This document shows, one piece after another, positions 21,064 through 32,007 of a stretch of 64,000 nucleotides of DNA. Under the pieces are notes generated by a model. The model searched no databases, was not told the DNA's origin, and was given only the letters and a program-made list of their open reading frames with translations. Location of the stretch: the NCBI RefSeq assembly GCF_002127325.2, contig NC_035446.2, forward strand, positions 155,302,629 to 155,366,628, in the 5' to 3' direction. The stretch comes from Helianthus annuus. Lineage: Eukaryota; Streptophyta; Magnoliopsida; Asterales; Asteraceae. Numbering within the stretch: position 1 is the stretch's first letter; the number at the start of each line of letters is the position of its first letter. The translations under genes and the position numbers were made by a program.

Positions 21064-21710
21064 TGATGAAACACCGATTAACACAAGGTTTATCGATGGG
21101 GTTATTTCGTCTATGGGGTTTAACCTCTTTTCTTGCTCGTATCAATGGCTTGAGATCTGCAAAACAGTAAACACCGTCAGTCTCGTTAAGAGGGGGAGAA
21201 TGGGGATTTCCCTCTTAACCAGGCTCCGGCGTGAGAATAAGTACTGTTCTGAGAGAAATAAACAGTGTGTGTATAGAGTGAGTATGGAGAGTAAGATCCT
21301 GAACCTGAATGATGAAGGGTCCTATTTATAGCCGGAGGGTGAAGAAGGAAAGAGCAGCTGTGCCAGCTGTGGGCGCGTGCCAGCTGTCCGACCAAGTGGA
21401 ATATCCTCTTGGTCTGCTCTGTCACGGCAGGTGTAGTGGTACACGTGGCGTTCTTACATTTTCCCACGCTGGATACCTCGTACTGGCGTTGTCAGCTCTG
21501 CTCCCTGATTTGTCGCAGGCCTATGTGGCGTTCTGCGAGTGGTGACACGTGTTGTCCTTTATGTCGGATAGAGCATCTTTGGCGCCAGCTGCGAGTCTTC
21601 CAGAAGTTTCTAGAAGCTTCTGGATTGCTTCGCTGATATGGACGCCTTGTATGCTCAAAAGTGGTGTGGTCCCTGCCATGTAGGCAGGGAATTGGGACCA
21701 TACCTCTTCA
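21064..21710 (-). repeat. 5' LTR of the Tat retrotransposon (647 bp)
   Basis: TGATGAAACACC … ACCTCTTCA, followed by ATCTT. Differences from the other LTR that I see by eye are at about 21110, 21122, 21202 and 21241. Confidence 0.95.
21321..21330 (-). promoter_or_regulatory. TATA box of the 5' LTR
   Basis: TATAAATAGG on the minus strand, followed by a leader with ACACACTG and CTCTCAGAAC. The same site exists in the 3' LTR at 10311-10320. Confidence 0.75.
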
Positions 21711-22378
21711 ATCTTCTTCGATGAGAACCCATGATTATAATGAGGAAAATAAGGTGAATTCATCAAAATTTATGTTAACATGTTGGGAGATTGTAGGTGC
21801 ATGGTCTCCTCGTTCTTCCGGCCGCCGGAACCGTTGTTCTTCCGATCTCGCCGGCCCCTTCGACGAGGTTTACCACGGCCGCCGGAACTCTTTTTCTTCC
21901 GAACCCCCTTGTTCACTCATCAGATAACCCAACCCACTATCGTCTTCATCCATGCAACTCGCCGGACACTCACCGGAAAAACTCAAGCTCCGGGCTCGTT
22001 CACTTGCCTTGTCGGTAATTTCTTGACGCTTCTAATTTGTTTTCATGTCCTACATTAAAGCCCTATGATAATTTTAGTAGTGTTTGTCTCCTTCGAACTA
22101 ATTTTGCAAATGTTTGGGCTAGGGTTTGTCGTTCGTCTTATTCATGCGGTGGTGGAGGTGCTGTGGTTGAAGGGTGTTTATGGTGATGGTGGTAGGGTCT
22201 GTGGTGATGGTGGTCGTGGTGGTAGTGTCTGTGGTGATGGTGGTCCTTGGGTGTTTGTCGTGACAGAGATGTGGTTGATGAAGATGCAAAGGATACAATC
22301 CCCCAATTTTATATATACAAATAGTGCCACGTAATCAAGATTCGCAATATCATCATGTCCACGTAATCAAGATTGTAA

Positions 22379-22534
22379 CACGTAGGATCAGAAACTAACT
22401 CTGTTATTAATGAGTTAACAGAGTGGTGTCAATACAAACTAAAAGTCAAGTTGGAGGTGTCGGGTGTCAAAGTGTTAGTTGGGGGTGGCAACGGCCAAAG
22501 GCCGATAATTGGGGGTGATAAAATCCAATAACCC
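22379..22534 (-). repeat. Right TIR of the 12.9-kb MULE
   Basis: Inverted copy of the left TIR ending CCAATAACCC, followed directly by the target duplication TATTTTGGA. Confidence 0.85.
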
Positions 22535-22543
22535 TATTTTGGA

Positions 22544-23000
22544 TGGAAATACTTCAATAATGCATAACAATGCCATATTACTAATTTTGTACTACTTTTT
22601 TTTTTTTTTTATAATCATGATTTATCATATCAACCAAAAGGAAAAAAAAAAACAAGAGGATTAAAAGTGACCATTACTACTGAAAGTAGCTAGATAATCT
22701 CGCTTTCTTCAACTATTCTTTTTTATTACAACTAATAACTTAATAGTAAATAGTCATTATTATTCAGTTACTTATAAAAAATGTATACACACACATTATT
22801 TCGAAATATCAATATTATTGTTGGGTTGAAATTCACATCTACTCGGTATTAAAGTATTAAACTATTATTGGATGAACTGGCGTCTCGTTTGGTCGAACCG
22901 ACGCCCCATTTTTGCTCGAACCGGCACCTCAGGTGTTTTTTTGTGAATAATTGAAATGAGAGTGAGTTGGTGTGAAATGATTTTGATTTCAATTGAGAGT
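22544..23000. other. No gene; AT-rich DNA
   Basis: The first 50 bp (ATGGAAATACTTCAATAATGCATAACA) repeat text at 8885-8890 plus 9080-9110, which shows what stood here before the insertions. The rest is AT-rich with a T run at 22592-22610. Confidence 0.4.
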
Positions 23001-23003
23001 AAA

Positions 23004-23030
23004 CTAGGGGGTAACACCCGCGCTTCGCGG
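23004..23030 (-). mobile_element. Helitron-like 3' end
   Basis: On the minus strand a perfect GC hairpin CCGCG-AAG-CGCGG (23018-23030) is followed by 10 bases and CTAG, then T. This is the canonical Helitron terminus. The 5' end (a TC on the minus strand at higher coordinates) was not found with confidence. Confidence 0.5.
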
Positions 23031-24288
23031 CGTGGCAACCCGATTTTTGATTCGATATAGCAATCGAAAAAGAAAACCTACAAAATAAAGTCGTCGTACA
23101 AAAGTATGGTCGACACGTGTTTTACATTGATGGAAAACAATAGTAAAAAATACCAGTAATGGTTCTAATAGGACCGATACTGATATAATTTTTTATACAC
23201 GTATTTAGTTTTTGTAAAAAGAACTAACGAACAAACGTTATAAGAGAAAAAAATTTCCTAACCCTTTTGGCCCTCAACGTCTTTTTTTCAAACCCTTTTG
23301 GCCCCTAAAAGTAAATGGACGGGGTTAGTGTTAGGGGCCAAAAGGGTTAGGAAAAAAGACGTTGGGTGATCAGAAAAAAATTCATTTTAAGCTAAAAGGG
23401 TAAAAGTCATATAACCACAGGGACAAAAATCGTAATTTACTCTATTATTATTTATAGTATAAAAGTCAACTTGAATATTGAAAAAGTAAAAAAAAAAAAA
23501 GAAAGAAAGAAAGAAAAGCTACTATAGCACTATTCATCCCAATGTTTGAAATTAATACATATATACGAATATGAGAATGTGTGTGATTTTGAACTCCAGC
23601 AATGAGGGTGAAGGGAGTGGTTAAACATTTGGAATAGGTAAACTTTCAAATCACCCAATCAAACAGTGTCACATCATTTTACCTATTTTGTTTACCTATT
23701 GCTCAAAAACGTTGACGGTGGTTTACACTTTACCTATCTTGGATTAGGTAAACTATTATTAAAAAAAAAACAAACATAATAAATGAAACCATCCAATCAT
23801 CACCAAGCCTTCATCTTCCCTCATCGGTAAAGGCTCACCGATCACACAACTACCCCGAGCGGTAAACACCATTGGCGGTGATGTTACCGCTCGATAAACA
23901 CCTTTACCGAGTTACCGCTGGTGTTTATCACCGACTCCGTTAACCCTAATGTTATACAAATTGTGTTCATGATCCGCACTAATGGTTTTGACTAGAATTT
24001 TTTTTTTGAACGTTGGTTTTGACTAGAATTAAATGAAAAACCAAATCAATTTGGTTGGTGGGCGCGGACGACTAGACAAAATGGTTTGATTCGATTGGTT
24101 GAACGATATTTTTGTGATTTTTTTTTTTCAAAATCAATAATTTGCATTAGATAACACAAAATGATAAATATGATCCATTAATGAGATACATATACATGCA
24201 TACTCCAAAAATATAAAAATAAATAATAAATGTCAAATAATTGATTCCAAGTTATAAATCATCAAAACCAAACTCATAAATTCACTGA
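23031..24288. other. No gene; decayed repeats, including one inverted repeat
   Basis: An imperfect inverted repeat at 23278-23364 has arms AACGTCTTTTTTTC…TTTTGGCCCCTAA and its complement around a 20-bp centre. The rest is AT-rich with A and T runs and short GC patches (23840-23940). No coding frame. Confidence 0.4.
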
Positions 24289-24433
24289 GGCTATGAGGTG
24301 TACTCTAACATCTAGAGTGTTAACAATAACATGGCATGTTAATTAACATTGCAAACCATTCCATCCTTGTGTTAAAGTGTATTAAATGAGTTATGTGTTA
24401 ACATATTAACTCAATGTTAAGAGATTGAACTAA

Positions 24434-24805
24434 GACCATGTGTAGTGGTGCACATGAATAATGCCCCCACCCATGGGCATTGTGCGACACGTGTCATCCC
24501 AGTCAGCAAATGGGCATTACGGGCGTTTTTCACAAATAGGCGTAGTGGGATAATGCCCAATAATGCCCCATTAATGATTACCCAATTATATAAAAAAATA
24601 AAAGTAAACTAAACTAAAAATTAGGTGGAATATTCTTATTGGCCAAAATGGAAATGAGAATGCATGCAATGGCGTGATTACAAAAACGCCAAAACCATTT
24701 TCTGCTCGGAACACGCCACAAAACGCCGCCCCGTAATGGGCTTTGGGCGTGATTAGGCGTTTTTTTTGAATTTTTTTTATAAAAAACGCCCCACTACGGG
24801 GGGTC
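24434..24805. mobile_element. Tourist-like MITE (family 2), TSD TAA
   Basis: Ends GACCATGTGTAGTGG and, inverted, GACCCCCCGTAGTGGGGCG, flanked by TAA on both sides. 372 bp, no ORF. The GTAGTGG terminal motif and 3-bp TAA duplication fit the PIF/Harbinger (Tourist) group. Confidence 0.7.
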
Positions 24806-24865
24806 TAATTATTATTTTCTTTTTTAGACAAAAACCCCATGTTAAAGTGCATTAAATAAGTTATG

Positions 24866-27676
24866 TTTTTTTTTTTTTTTTTGAAAATTGAACTTCAATA
24901 ACAACACAAACGAGACATCTCCAAGCCAGAGATGAACTCGGAACACCCAGTTACATCATGTCAAAAGAAAATTACACCATTTTTCCATTCCACGCTACCT
25001 TCCTTGTGTCTACTCCTAAACCAAAGATAATTTAACGCCTTCACATCGGACACAATTTGAACCACACTAGCTTCGTAGTTTCTGAAGATCTTCTCGTTCC
25101 TAGCTTTCCAAATGCGCCAACACGTCAAAACGAATACTCCATACACAATTTCTTTCTTGATACTCGAACCGGTCATTTGTTTACACACCTGATGCACGTC
25201 CGAAAAAGTAAACATATAAACAGGGGGAAGTTTACACCACGCAACAATACCGCCCCAAACGCCAGTCGCCAACACACATGCCGTAAAAACATGGTCCGTA
25301 GTTTCTGACACTTCACCACAAAACACACAATAACCATCCCCAACCGACATATTTCTCCTTCTGAGCGCACTCATAGTGGGGACCCTATCCATACTCGCCC
25401 TCCACATGAAAAGGTTACACTTGTTTGGCAACCATTTACACCATTCAAAGTCCCACTCGTTGACCTCCAATGTGCCGCCTTGCAGCCATCCTCTAGTATC
25501 TTTGACCAAATAACCACCATTATTACTATTTTCCAAACCCATGCATCCTTCCTGTGATCCAAAGTAACACTCACAACCAACCTATAGCACTCCAACAATT
25601 CCATGGCTTCAGCCTCTGTAGAAGGATAAGACTTCCACTCCCAACTAACTACTCGACCCCCCTCTTGAGTTCCAAGCCTTTCTGAAACCGTGCACCATTT
25701 ATCTTTCTCGAGCCGAAATAAGTTTGGAAATAAAACTTTAAGAGGTTCACTAGTAACCCATGAATCAATCCAAAATTTAATCCGCTTCCGCTCACCGACC
25801 ACACCCCGAATCATATTCACAAAACTAACACCTTGAACTTTAGTTCGATACCCCACTGTAACAATTCTCGTCCACGTGCTAGATATCGCTTTATTAGAAG
25901 GAAACTCATTCCATCGTCTACCGGACATGTGAATCGAGTCAATAACTTTACGCCATAACGCCTCACTTTCAACACGATACCTCCATAACCATTTAAGCAA
26001 TAATGCTTTGTTACTCACCTCAAGCTTGTTTAGCCCCAATCCTCCTTCGCTTTTCGGCTTTGTAACTTTATCCCATGCGACCTAGTGCATCTTATGAACC
26101 TCATCATTTCCTCCCCAAAGAAAACGCTTAACAATACCTTCAAGCTTGTTCACAACTGCAATCAGAGCTTTATATAACGAAAAATAATATGTAGGAAGGC
26201 TCTCTAAAACGGACTTTATTAGAACAACTCTTCCACCCATTGATAAAACGTTCGCCTTCCATCTCGACAACCGAGTATTGAACACGTTAACAACCGAGTC
26301 CCAATTATTGATTCGACTCATCTTCGCCCCTACTTGAATACCCAAGTATTTGAAAGGAATAGTACCCGACCTACAACGCAACCTACTCGCCTCTGCAATG
26401 ACTTCGGCTTCATTCGTGCCTATTCCAAAAAGATTCGACTTCTGAATATTAATTCGTAAGCCCGAGCACATATGAAAAATCCGAAGCATTCGTCTAAGAG
26501 CCTTAAAACTAAAATGAGACCAATCCCCCATAACTATCGCGTCATCCGCGTATAATAAATGGGACAAAATAGGACCACCGTTCGGCAGCCTAACCCCGTC
26601 AAAAGCACCTATGTCACAAGCTTTCCAAAGAATACCCGAAAAGGCTTCCATAACTATAACAAACAAAAAGGGGAAACCGGATCTCCTTGTCACAGACCTT
26701 TACCGCAACTGAACTCGAAGGTCGGAGAACCATTTACCAACACCGAAGAACGAGCCGAAGCTAGCACACCGTAAACCCATCTACACCAAACTTCGGGGAA
26801 TTTCATTTGGCGCATCACCGAAATTAAAAACTCCCAATGGACATTATCATACGCCTTTTCGAAATCTATTTTAAACAAAAATAATTTTTTTTTCACACGC
26901 TTCGCCCATGCTAAAACTTCACTCAAGATTAATGGCCCATCAAGAATATATCTCCCTGTAAGAAAAGCCGATTGCGTCTCATGTGTTATTTCTCCCATAA
27001 CTAACTTTAGCCTATTAGCGAGAACCTTAGAAATCACCTTACTCACCACCCCAATAAGATTAATAGGACGATATTCCCCAAGTTCGACCGGGCCACTAAC
27101 TTTAGGAATTAGAGTTATAAAAGACGATCCGACTCCCTTACTGATATGCCCCGAAACTGCAAATTGTTCCAAAATCTTCACAAAATCAGCATCAAACATC
27201 GGCCAATATTTCTTCAAAAACCAAAAACCGAAAATTGAAACCATCCGGACCCGGGCTTTTATCACTACCACATTCGAACACCGCCGCTTTAATTTCAGCT
27301 TCTAAAAACGGCCGAACTAGCAAGTCACCAGATTCCTCGGGCAGCTCCTTTAGACCATAGCAATTCAACACCGGACGAACCGCCATATCTTCAACAAACT
27401 TCTTCCGAAAAAAACCGAATACCTCTTTCTTTATCAAAGTCGGTTTAGTCACCCAGCTACCGTTAATCATCAAACCCGGAATGTTATTAGACACTCTCCG
27501 CTTATTAACAATCCTCTGGAAAAAACTAGTATTCTCGTCTCCGTCTTTAGCCCATCGAACCCGCGACTTTTGACGAAGATCTTTTGAATTCGCCTCCTCT
27601 ATTTCATTAATCCTTACCTTCGCTTCCTCGTAAACCCATTGTTCCGCTTCGGTTAAATCTCTGCTTTCAACAACAT
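24866..27676 (-). pseudogene. 5'-truncated LINE (L1-type), ORF2 remnant
   Basis: The T run at 24866-24882 is the poly(A) tail on the minus strand. The stop at 24961 ends a zf-RVT type domain (CVFCGEVSETTDHVFTAC). Upstream come reverse transcriptase pieces: SPGPDGFNF, LIPKVSGPVELGEYRPI, FKIDFEKAYDNVHW and the catalytic [10 protein letters not shown]. Frameshifts occur near 27240, 26690 and 25540 and a stop at 26082. The endonuclease part and ORF1 are missing, as in 5'-truncated copies. It resembles the intact LINE at 29843-35729 closely in motif order. Confidence 0.9.
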
Positions 27677-27720
27677 TTTAACATGTTAAACCACTTCCTT
27701 AGAGTGAGACAAAGTGAAAT

Positions 27721-28654
27721 GAGGAAAAAAAAGTTGATGTGTCACTTAGGTGGAGTTAAGTTAGGTTAAAGTATACCCAAAGACCTGATATGCTTCAATT
27801 TGGGCTGTTCAAAGTTTTAATGGTTTACGAACATCTTACCGAAAATATAAATCAACACGTGTAGAAGAGGTTTAAAACATGGCTTTTCAAAAAAAGGTTA
27901 TGAGTTATAAAAATTATACTTTACACAAAGTAATAATAACAAAAAGAGTGAATTGCAAGAATTGTCCTTTATCTTTATGCCTCTTTGCAGACGGTGTCCT
28001 TTATCTTTAAAATTGTCGAGTTTTGTCCTTTATGTTTAAAAATCAAGCACGTTTTACCTTTGGGCTTAACCCAGTTAGTTTTTTTCGTTAAATCAGATCA
28101 CAAAAGGGTATTTTAGTCTTTTTACCCATTTAAATAAAAATGTTTTAGTAAAAAAACAAAAATAAAAATGTTTTAATGATGTATAATGAGGAAAAAAAAG
28201 TTGATGTGTCACTTAGGTGGAGTTAAGTTAGGTTAAAGTATACCCAAAGACCTGATATGCTTCAATTTGGGTTGTTCAAAGTTTTAATGGTTTACGAACA
28301 TCTTACCGAAAATATAAATCAACACGTGTAGAAGAGGTTTAAAACATGGCTTTTCAAAAAAAGGTTATGAGTTATAAAAATTATACTTTACACAAAGTAA
28401 TAATAACAAAAAGAGTGAATTGCAAGAATTGTCCTTTATCTTTATGCCTCTTTGCAGACGGTGTCCTTTATCTTTAAAATTGTCGAGTTTTGTCCTTTAT
28501 GTTTAAAAATCAAGCACGTTTTACCCTTTGAGCTTAACCCAGTTAGTTTTTTTCGTTAAATCAGATCACAAAAGGGTATTTTAGTCTTTTTACCCATTTA
28601 AATAAAAATGTTTTAGTAAAAAAACAAAAATAAAAATGTTTTAATGATGTATAT
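27721..28654. repeat. Tandem duplication, two 467-bp units
   Basis: Unit 1 (27721-28187) and unit 2 (28188-28654) begin GAGGAAAAAAAAGTTGATG and differ by only a few bases. Each holds the end of the split Tourist MITE plus the left TIR of the MULE at 28413, so the duplication happened after both were in place. Confidence 0.9.
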
Positions 28655-29600
28655 ATAATATTTCTATCATCTCTGAACATCTCTATCTATCTCCTTTCTT
28701 TACATCTCACTCTACCCTCTCCACCACCACCACCAACAACCGCCTCCATCAACCACCAACTGCCGCACACCACTGCCCCACCTATCAGAAACATTTATCG
28801 AGCTTTATCTTGAGATCTGTGCTGCACTCACCAAAAAAAAAATTCCATATGGATGCTTATTCTGAAACAGTTCGATTACTACACCAAACAATCAATTTTA
28901 ACAAATTTCATATCAACAAAACCTTTACACATAAGACCTGTACAAGCCACACTTATATCCTAAACTTATGTAAAGCATTAAAGTTGTACAAGTGTTTGTT
29001 ATAGATGATATTGGCAATTGAGTCTTTTAACTTACTTCAGCACACCTAGTTTTAGGGGATTTTTGTTGAATTGAGTTGAATCTGAAAAATTTTGGGGTTT
29101 TGTATTGAATCTGCAAATTTTGGTGGGTTGGTGGTTATGGTGGAAACAGGTGGCGGTGGTGGAAGGAGGCTGTGGTGGTAGTGGCGGTGGTGGAAGGAGG
29201 TTGTGGTGGTAGTGGTGGCGATGATGGAAGGAGGTTGTGGTGGTGATGAAGGAGGTTGTGGTGGTGTCTGTTTGAATGAAATACAGAGGGATGGAGATGG
29301 AGTATAGAGGAGGGAAAGAGGGAGATTTTTTTTTTAATCTTTCTTTTAAAGTGTTTTTTTTTTTAATAAAATGGTTACTTATTTATATAATTAGTCCCTA
29401 AGAGATAAAATGACAAAATTGCCCTCATGTGCAAGGCACATGACAAGATTTAACGAAAAAAACTAACTGGGTTAGACACAAAGGGTAAAACGTGCTTAAT
29501 TTTTAAACATAAAGAACAAAACTCGTCAATTTTAAACATAAAAGACACCGCCTGCAAAGAGGAATAAAGATAAAGCACAATTCTTTCTTGCAATTCACTC
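28413..29600. mobile_element. Non-autonomous MULE, 1.19 kb
   Basis: Inverted ends of about 150 bp start GAGTGAATTGCAAGAATTG (left) and, inverted, GAGTGAATTGCAAGAAAGA (right). Flanks TAACAAAAA and TAAAAAAAA form a 9-bp target duplication with one mismatch. The interior has a CT-rich leader with CCACCACCA text (28670-28780) and a GGTGGTGG-rich block (29140-29275), a layout like the interior of the larger MULE. No convincing protein. Confidence 0.7.
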
Positions 29601-29715
29601 TAAAAAAAACAAGGACTATGCTTTACACAAAAAGTAATAATAACAAAAAACAAGGACAACGCACACTCATGAAAATCACAACTTGGTTGAGACTTTTAAT
29701 TGTCCACTATTGACT

Positions 29716-29832
29716 ATCGTTGAGATTTAAGCGTCTCATTATCCATCTTTTTATAATTATACAATATATATCGTAGACTTATATTGTATAATTATAAAAA
29801 GATGGATAATGAGACGCTTAAATCTCAACGAT
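29716..29832. repeat. Near-perfect inverted repeat, 53-bp arms, at the LINE 5' junction
   Basis: The left arm starts ATCGTTGAGATTTAAGCG and the right arm ends CGCTTAAATCTCAACGAT, with an 11-bp centre TATCGTAGACT. The centre matches the LINE target duplication that lies a few bases to the right and again after the LINE. Confidence 0.9.
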
Positions 29833-30150
29833 ATCGTAGACTAAAAAAACCCTCTCTCTACCCCCCCCCCCCCCCCCGTTGTTATTTTTCCGGCAGTGTT
29901 TTCCCTGGTGGTGTGTAACTATCCTGTCATCATACGTTTCCTCCGTCCTCGTATGTAACGAGCATAGTTAGCGCTATTGTGGGTTGTACTGCTTTCGGAT
30001 TTTCGTTTGGTTTTTCTTCTTGTGGTGTCCATTTGATCATCCTCCGGGAGTCGATTGCTTAGTCGGTCTGTCCTAGGTCACGGCTGTGTTTACAGTTCAG
30101 TTAGATCTTAACGAATCCGATTAACCTTTCATATTCCCGTGGGGTTTCTG

Positions 30151-32007
30151 ATGGACGGTGACCCCAGATTCGATGGGTCTAGGAGTATCACGAAGTTCTT
30201 CATATCCAACTTGCCTGAAGGATGCACCCCTTGGGAGTTAAAGTGTGGTATAGCCGGGTGTGGTGAAATTTCCGATACGTATGTGGCTAAAAAAAGGGAT
30301 AAACAAGGTTGTAGGTTTGGTTTCGCTTCATTCAAAGATGTTAAGGATAAAACTGATCTGCTTAAGCTGTTGAGGGGAGTGAGTTTGGGGGGTTGTAAGT
30401 TGAGAGTCAATATTGCAAGGTTTGCCCTGGAGAATGGAAGTGGTAATGGATTTCATGGGGGTGGTAACTCAAGGGTTAATCAGATGCGTGGCAGGAATGA
30501 TGGTAAATCCAGCTGCTTTTATCCAGATGGTAACGGTAGGGCGTCCAATTTCAGAGACTTTCGTTCTTACAGAGACGTTCTGGGTAAAGGGAAACAGAAG
30601 GAAGAAGGTCCGCTTATTGGGGTTCCTCAGGACTCCGGCAAACAGGTTGTGGCTCCCGATCGGACTGACGCCATGCAGGATCTTAAGGGGGTTGCAGTGG
30701 TTGGAAGGGCGGTGGACCTGGAGACGTTGGTCGATCTTGACCGACTTCTCCATATTGCCAAAGTTTCATATGGGAAAATCCAGTATTTAGGGGGCTTATC
30801 AGTTCTTATCTCGTTTAGGGAGGAGCCTGCCTCTCGTCTGTTTTTGGAATCTAAGGATTTATGGGGGCCTTGGTTCTCGAAACTTTCGGTTTGGGAAGGT
30901 CAGTCGTTACCCTTTGAGAAGGTAGCTTGGCTTAGGGTTATCGGGCTTCCGTTGCATTTACTTGATCGGGATATTATCAAGTTGGTGGGGGAACCCTTCG
31001 GGAAGATTTTGCATGTCCAGAAAGATTTTGGCACTGCTAATGACTTATCTTTTGTTAGGATTGGGGTCTTGTCTGGAGTTGTTGATAGAATCAAAGATGT
31101 GGTTACATTGAAATGGAAGGAGAGAAATTACAGGATCATGGTAGAGGAAGAACTCGATGTGTGGATCCCTGACTGTTTGGGACGTATGGCGGAAGGTAGC
31201 TCGGCGATGTCGTCATCTATGGCATCTTCTCCGGTGGTTAAGGTACCGGAACCTGAGGTGGGTGGGGGAATTTTTAGGGAAGACGAAGAGGCCGGAGAGG
31301 AATCTGGATCGGCAAAAGGCGGCGCATGTGTTGGTGATCCATCCAATGGTGGAGGGAATAATAATCTGTCTTCTAAAGTCCAATTTAATTGGGAGTCTTT
31401 TAAGGGGGATAATTATGGGGATTGTTCTAACGTGCATGGGGATGGGAATAAAGGTGTGATGTTCTTTAAAGCGGGTAAGAAGTCAAAGCGGTGCCGTAAA
31501 GGTGGGGCCAAAAATCTATCCGGGTCCTTCATGGATAGTCCGTATATCAATTCAGAGTCTTGTGAGAGAGGAAGGCCCACCAAAAGAAATAGGGCCCAAC
31601 TTGATGTAGTAAGTGACCCATTTTCTATTGACCGGATCTTGGCCCAGATGAGTAATCCTTCGGTTAATTCTCCGGATCCCCTTCCTTCTTCCTCGTGTGT
31701 GCCTAGTGTCAATCTAAATATTTCTCTCAACTCAGACGGGGTCCCTATTGGGGAAATTCGAAAGGAGTCTCTCGTAAATCCATCGTCGCTGCCGGAGGTT
31801 GATCATGGTGGGGCCGGGGTCGCTGGGTCGGATGAGGCCGGGGTCTCTGGGTCGGCTGTTGGAGGTGTGGCGGTTGATGATTCCATTGATCAGCAGGTTA
31901 GAGCTACCATTAATACGGGTGTTTTGGTAGGTATGGAGCTGGGCAACTGCGAGAACCTGGTTAGGAACGTTATTCTGGGCAAAGGTATTAATGAGGTGTC
32001 GGTATGA
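30151..32007 (+). CDS. LINE ORF1: RNA-binding protein, 618 aa
   Basis: ATG 30151 (MDGDPRFDGS). An RRM fold is clear near the start: RNP2-like KFFISNLP (15-22) and RNP1-like CRFGFASF (54-61). A second conserved region (about 200-330; DLDRLLHIAKVSYG, WLRVIGLPLHLLD) resembles the DUF4283-type domain common in plant LINE ORF1 proteins. The rest is Gly/Ser/Glu-rich and contains basic patches (KKSKRCRKGG). It would bind the LINE RNA and form the ribonucleoprotein with ORF2p. The last codons overlap the ORF2 start (ATGA), which suggests reinitiation or termination-coupled translation of ORF2. Confidence 0.9.
   Translation: MDGDPRFDGSRSITKFFISNLPEGCTPWELKCGIAGCGEISDTYVAKKRDKQGCRFGFASFKDVKDKTDLLKLLRGVSLGGCKLRVNIARFALENGSGNGFHGGGNSRVNQMRGRNDGKSSCFYPDGNGRASNFRDFRSYRDVLGKGKQKEEGPLIGVPQDSGKQVVAPDRTDAMQDLKGVAVVGRAVDLETLVDLDRLLHIAKVSYGKIQYLGGLSVLISFREEPASRLFLESKDLWGPWFSKLSVWEGQSLPFEKVAWLRVIGLPLHLLDRDIIKLVGEPFGKILHVQKDFGTANDLSFVRIGVLSGVVDRIKDVVTLKWKERNYRIMVEEELDVWIPDCLGRMAEGSSAMSSSMASSPVVKVPEPEVGGGIFREDEEAGEESGSAKGGACVGDPSNGGGNNNLSSKVQFNWESFKGDNYGDCSNVHGDGNKGVMFFKAGKKSKRCRKGGAKNLSGSFMDSPYINSESCERGRPTKRNRAQLDVVSDPFSIDRILAQMSNPSVNSPDPLPSSSCVPSVNLNISLNSDGVPIGEIRKESLVNPSSLPEVDHGGAGVAGSDEAGVSGSAVGGVAVDDSIDQQVRATINTGVLVGMELGNCENLVRNVILGKGINEVSV

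Larger units (their letters stand above)
10054..21710 (-). mobile_element. Tat-lineage Ty3/gypsy retrotransposon, 11.66 kb
   Basis: Two 647-bp LTRs, a perfect 5-bp target duplication ATCTT (10049-10053, 21711-21715), a primer binding site and a polypurine tract frame it. Reading leftward on the minus strand: gag, protease, reverse transcriptase, RNase H, a second archaeal-type RNase H, integrase, then a plus-strand extra gene and a minisatellite before the 3' LTR. The second RNase H and the antisense extra gene are hallmarks of the Tat/Ogre/Retand lineage. LTR similarity says the insertion is recent, yet gag-pol carries at least one frameshift and one stop, so this copy is probably not autonomous. 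It sits inside the MULE at 9601-22534. Confidence 0.9.
9601..22534. mobile_element. MULE with 9-bp target duplication, host of the Tat element
   Basis: Terminal inverted repeats begin GGGTTATTGGATTTTATCAC at both ends and can be followed inward for about 155 bp with scattered mismatches. The flanking 9-mer TATTTTGGA is perfect on both sides (9592-9600 and 22535-22543), the signature of Mutator-like elements. Without the retrotransposon it would be only about 1.27 kb: a CT-rich leader (9838-10050), then a C/G-rich part (21800-21960) and a GGTGGTGAT-type repeat (22150-22260). No transposase, so it is non-autonomous. The GC-rich interior could be a captured gene piece (Pack-MULE), but I do not recognise it. 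Confidence 0.85.
24289..27785. mobile_element. Tourist-like MITE (family 1), split by two later insertions
   Basis: Left end GGCTATGAGGTGTACTCTAAC, right end inverted GGTCTTTGGGTATACTTTAACC, flanked by TGA on both sides (24286-24288, 27786-27788). The interior is interrupted by a different MITE (24434-24805) and a LINE (24866-27676). Taking these out leaves a few hundred base pairs, like its relatives at 8556 and 55218. Confidence 0.55.
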
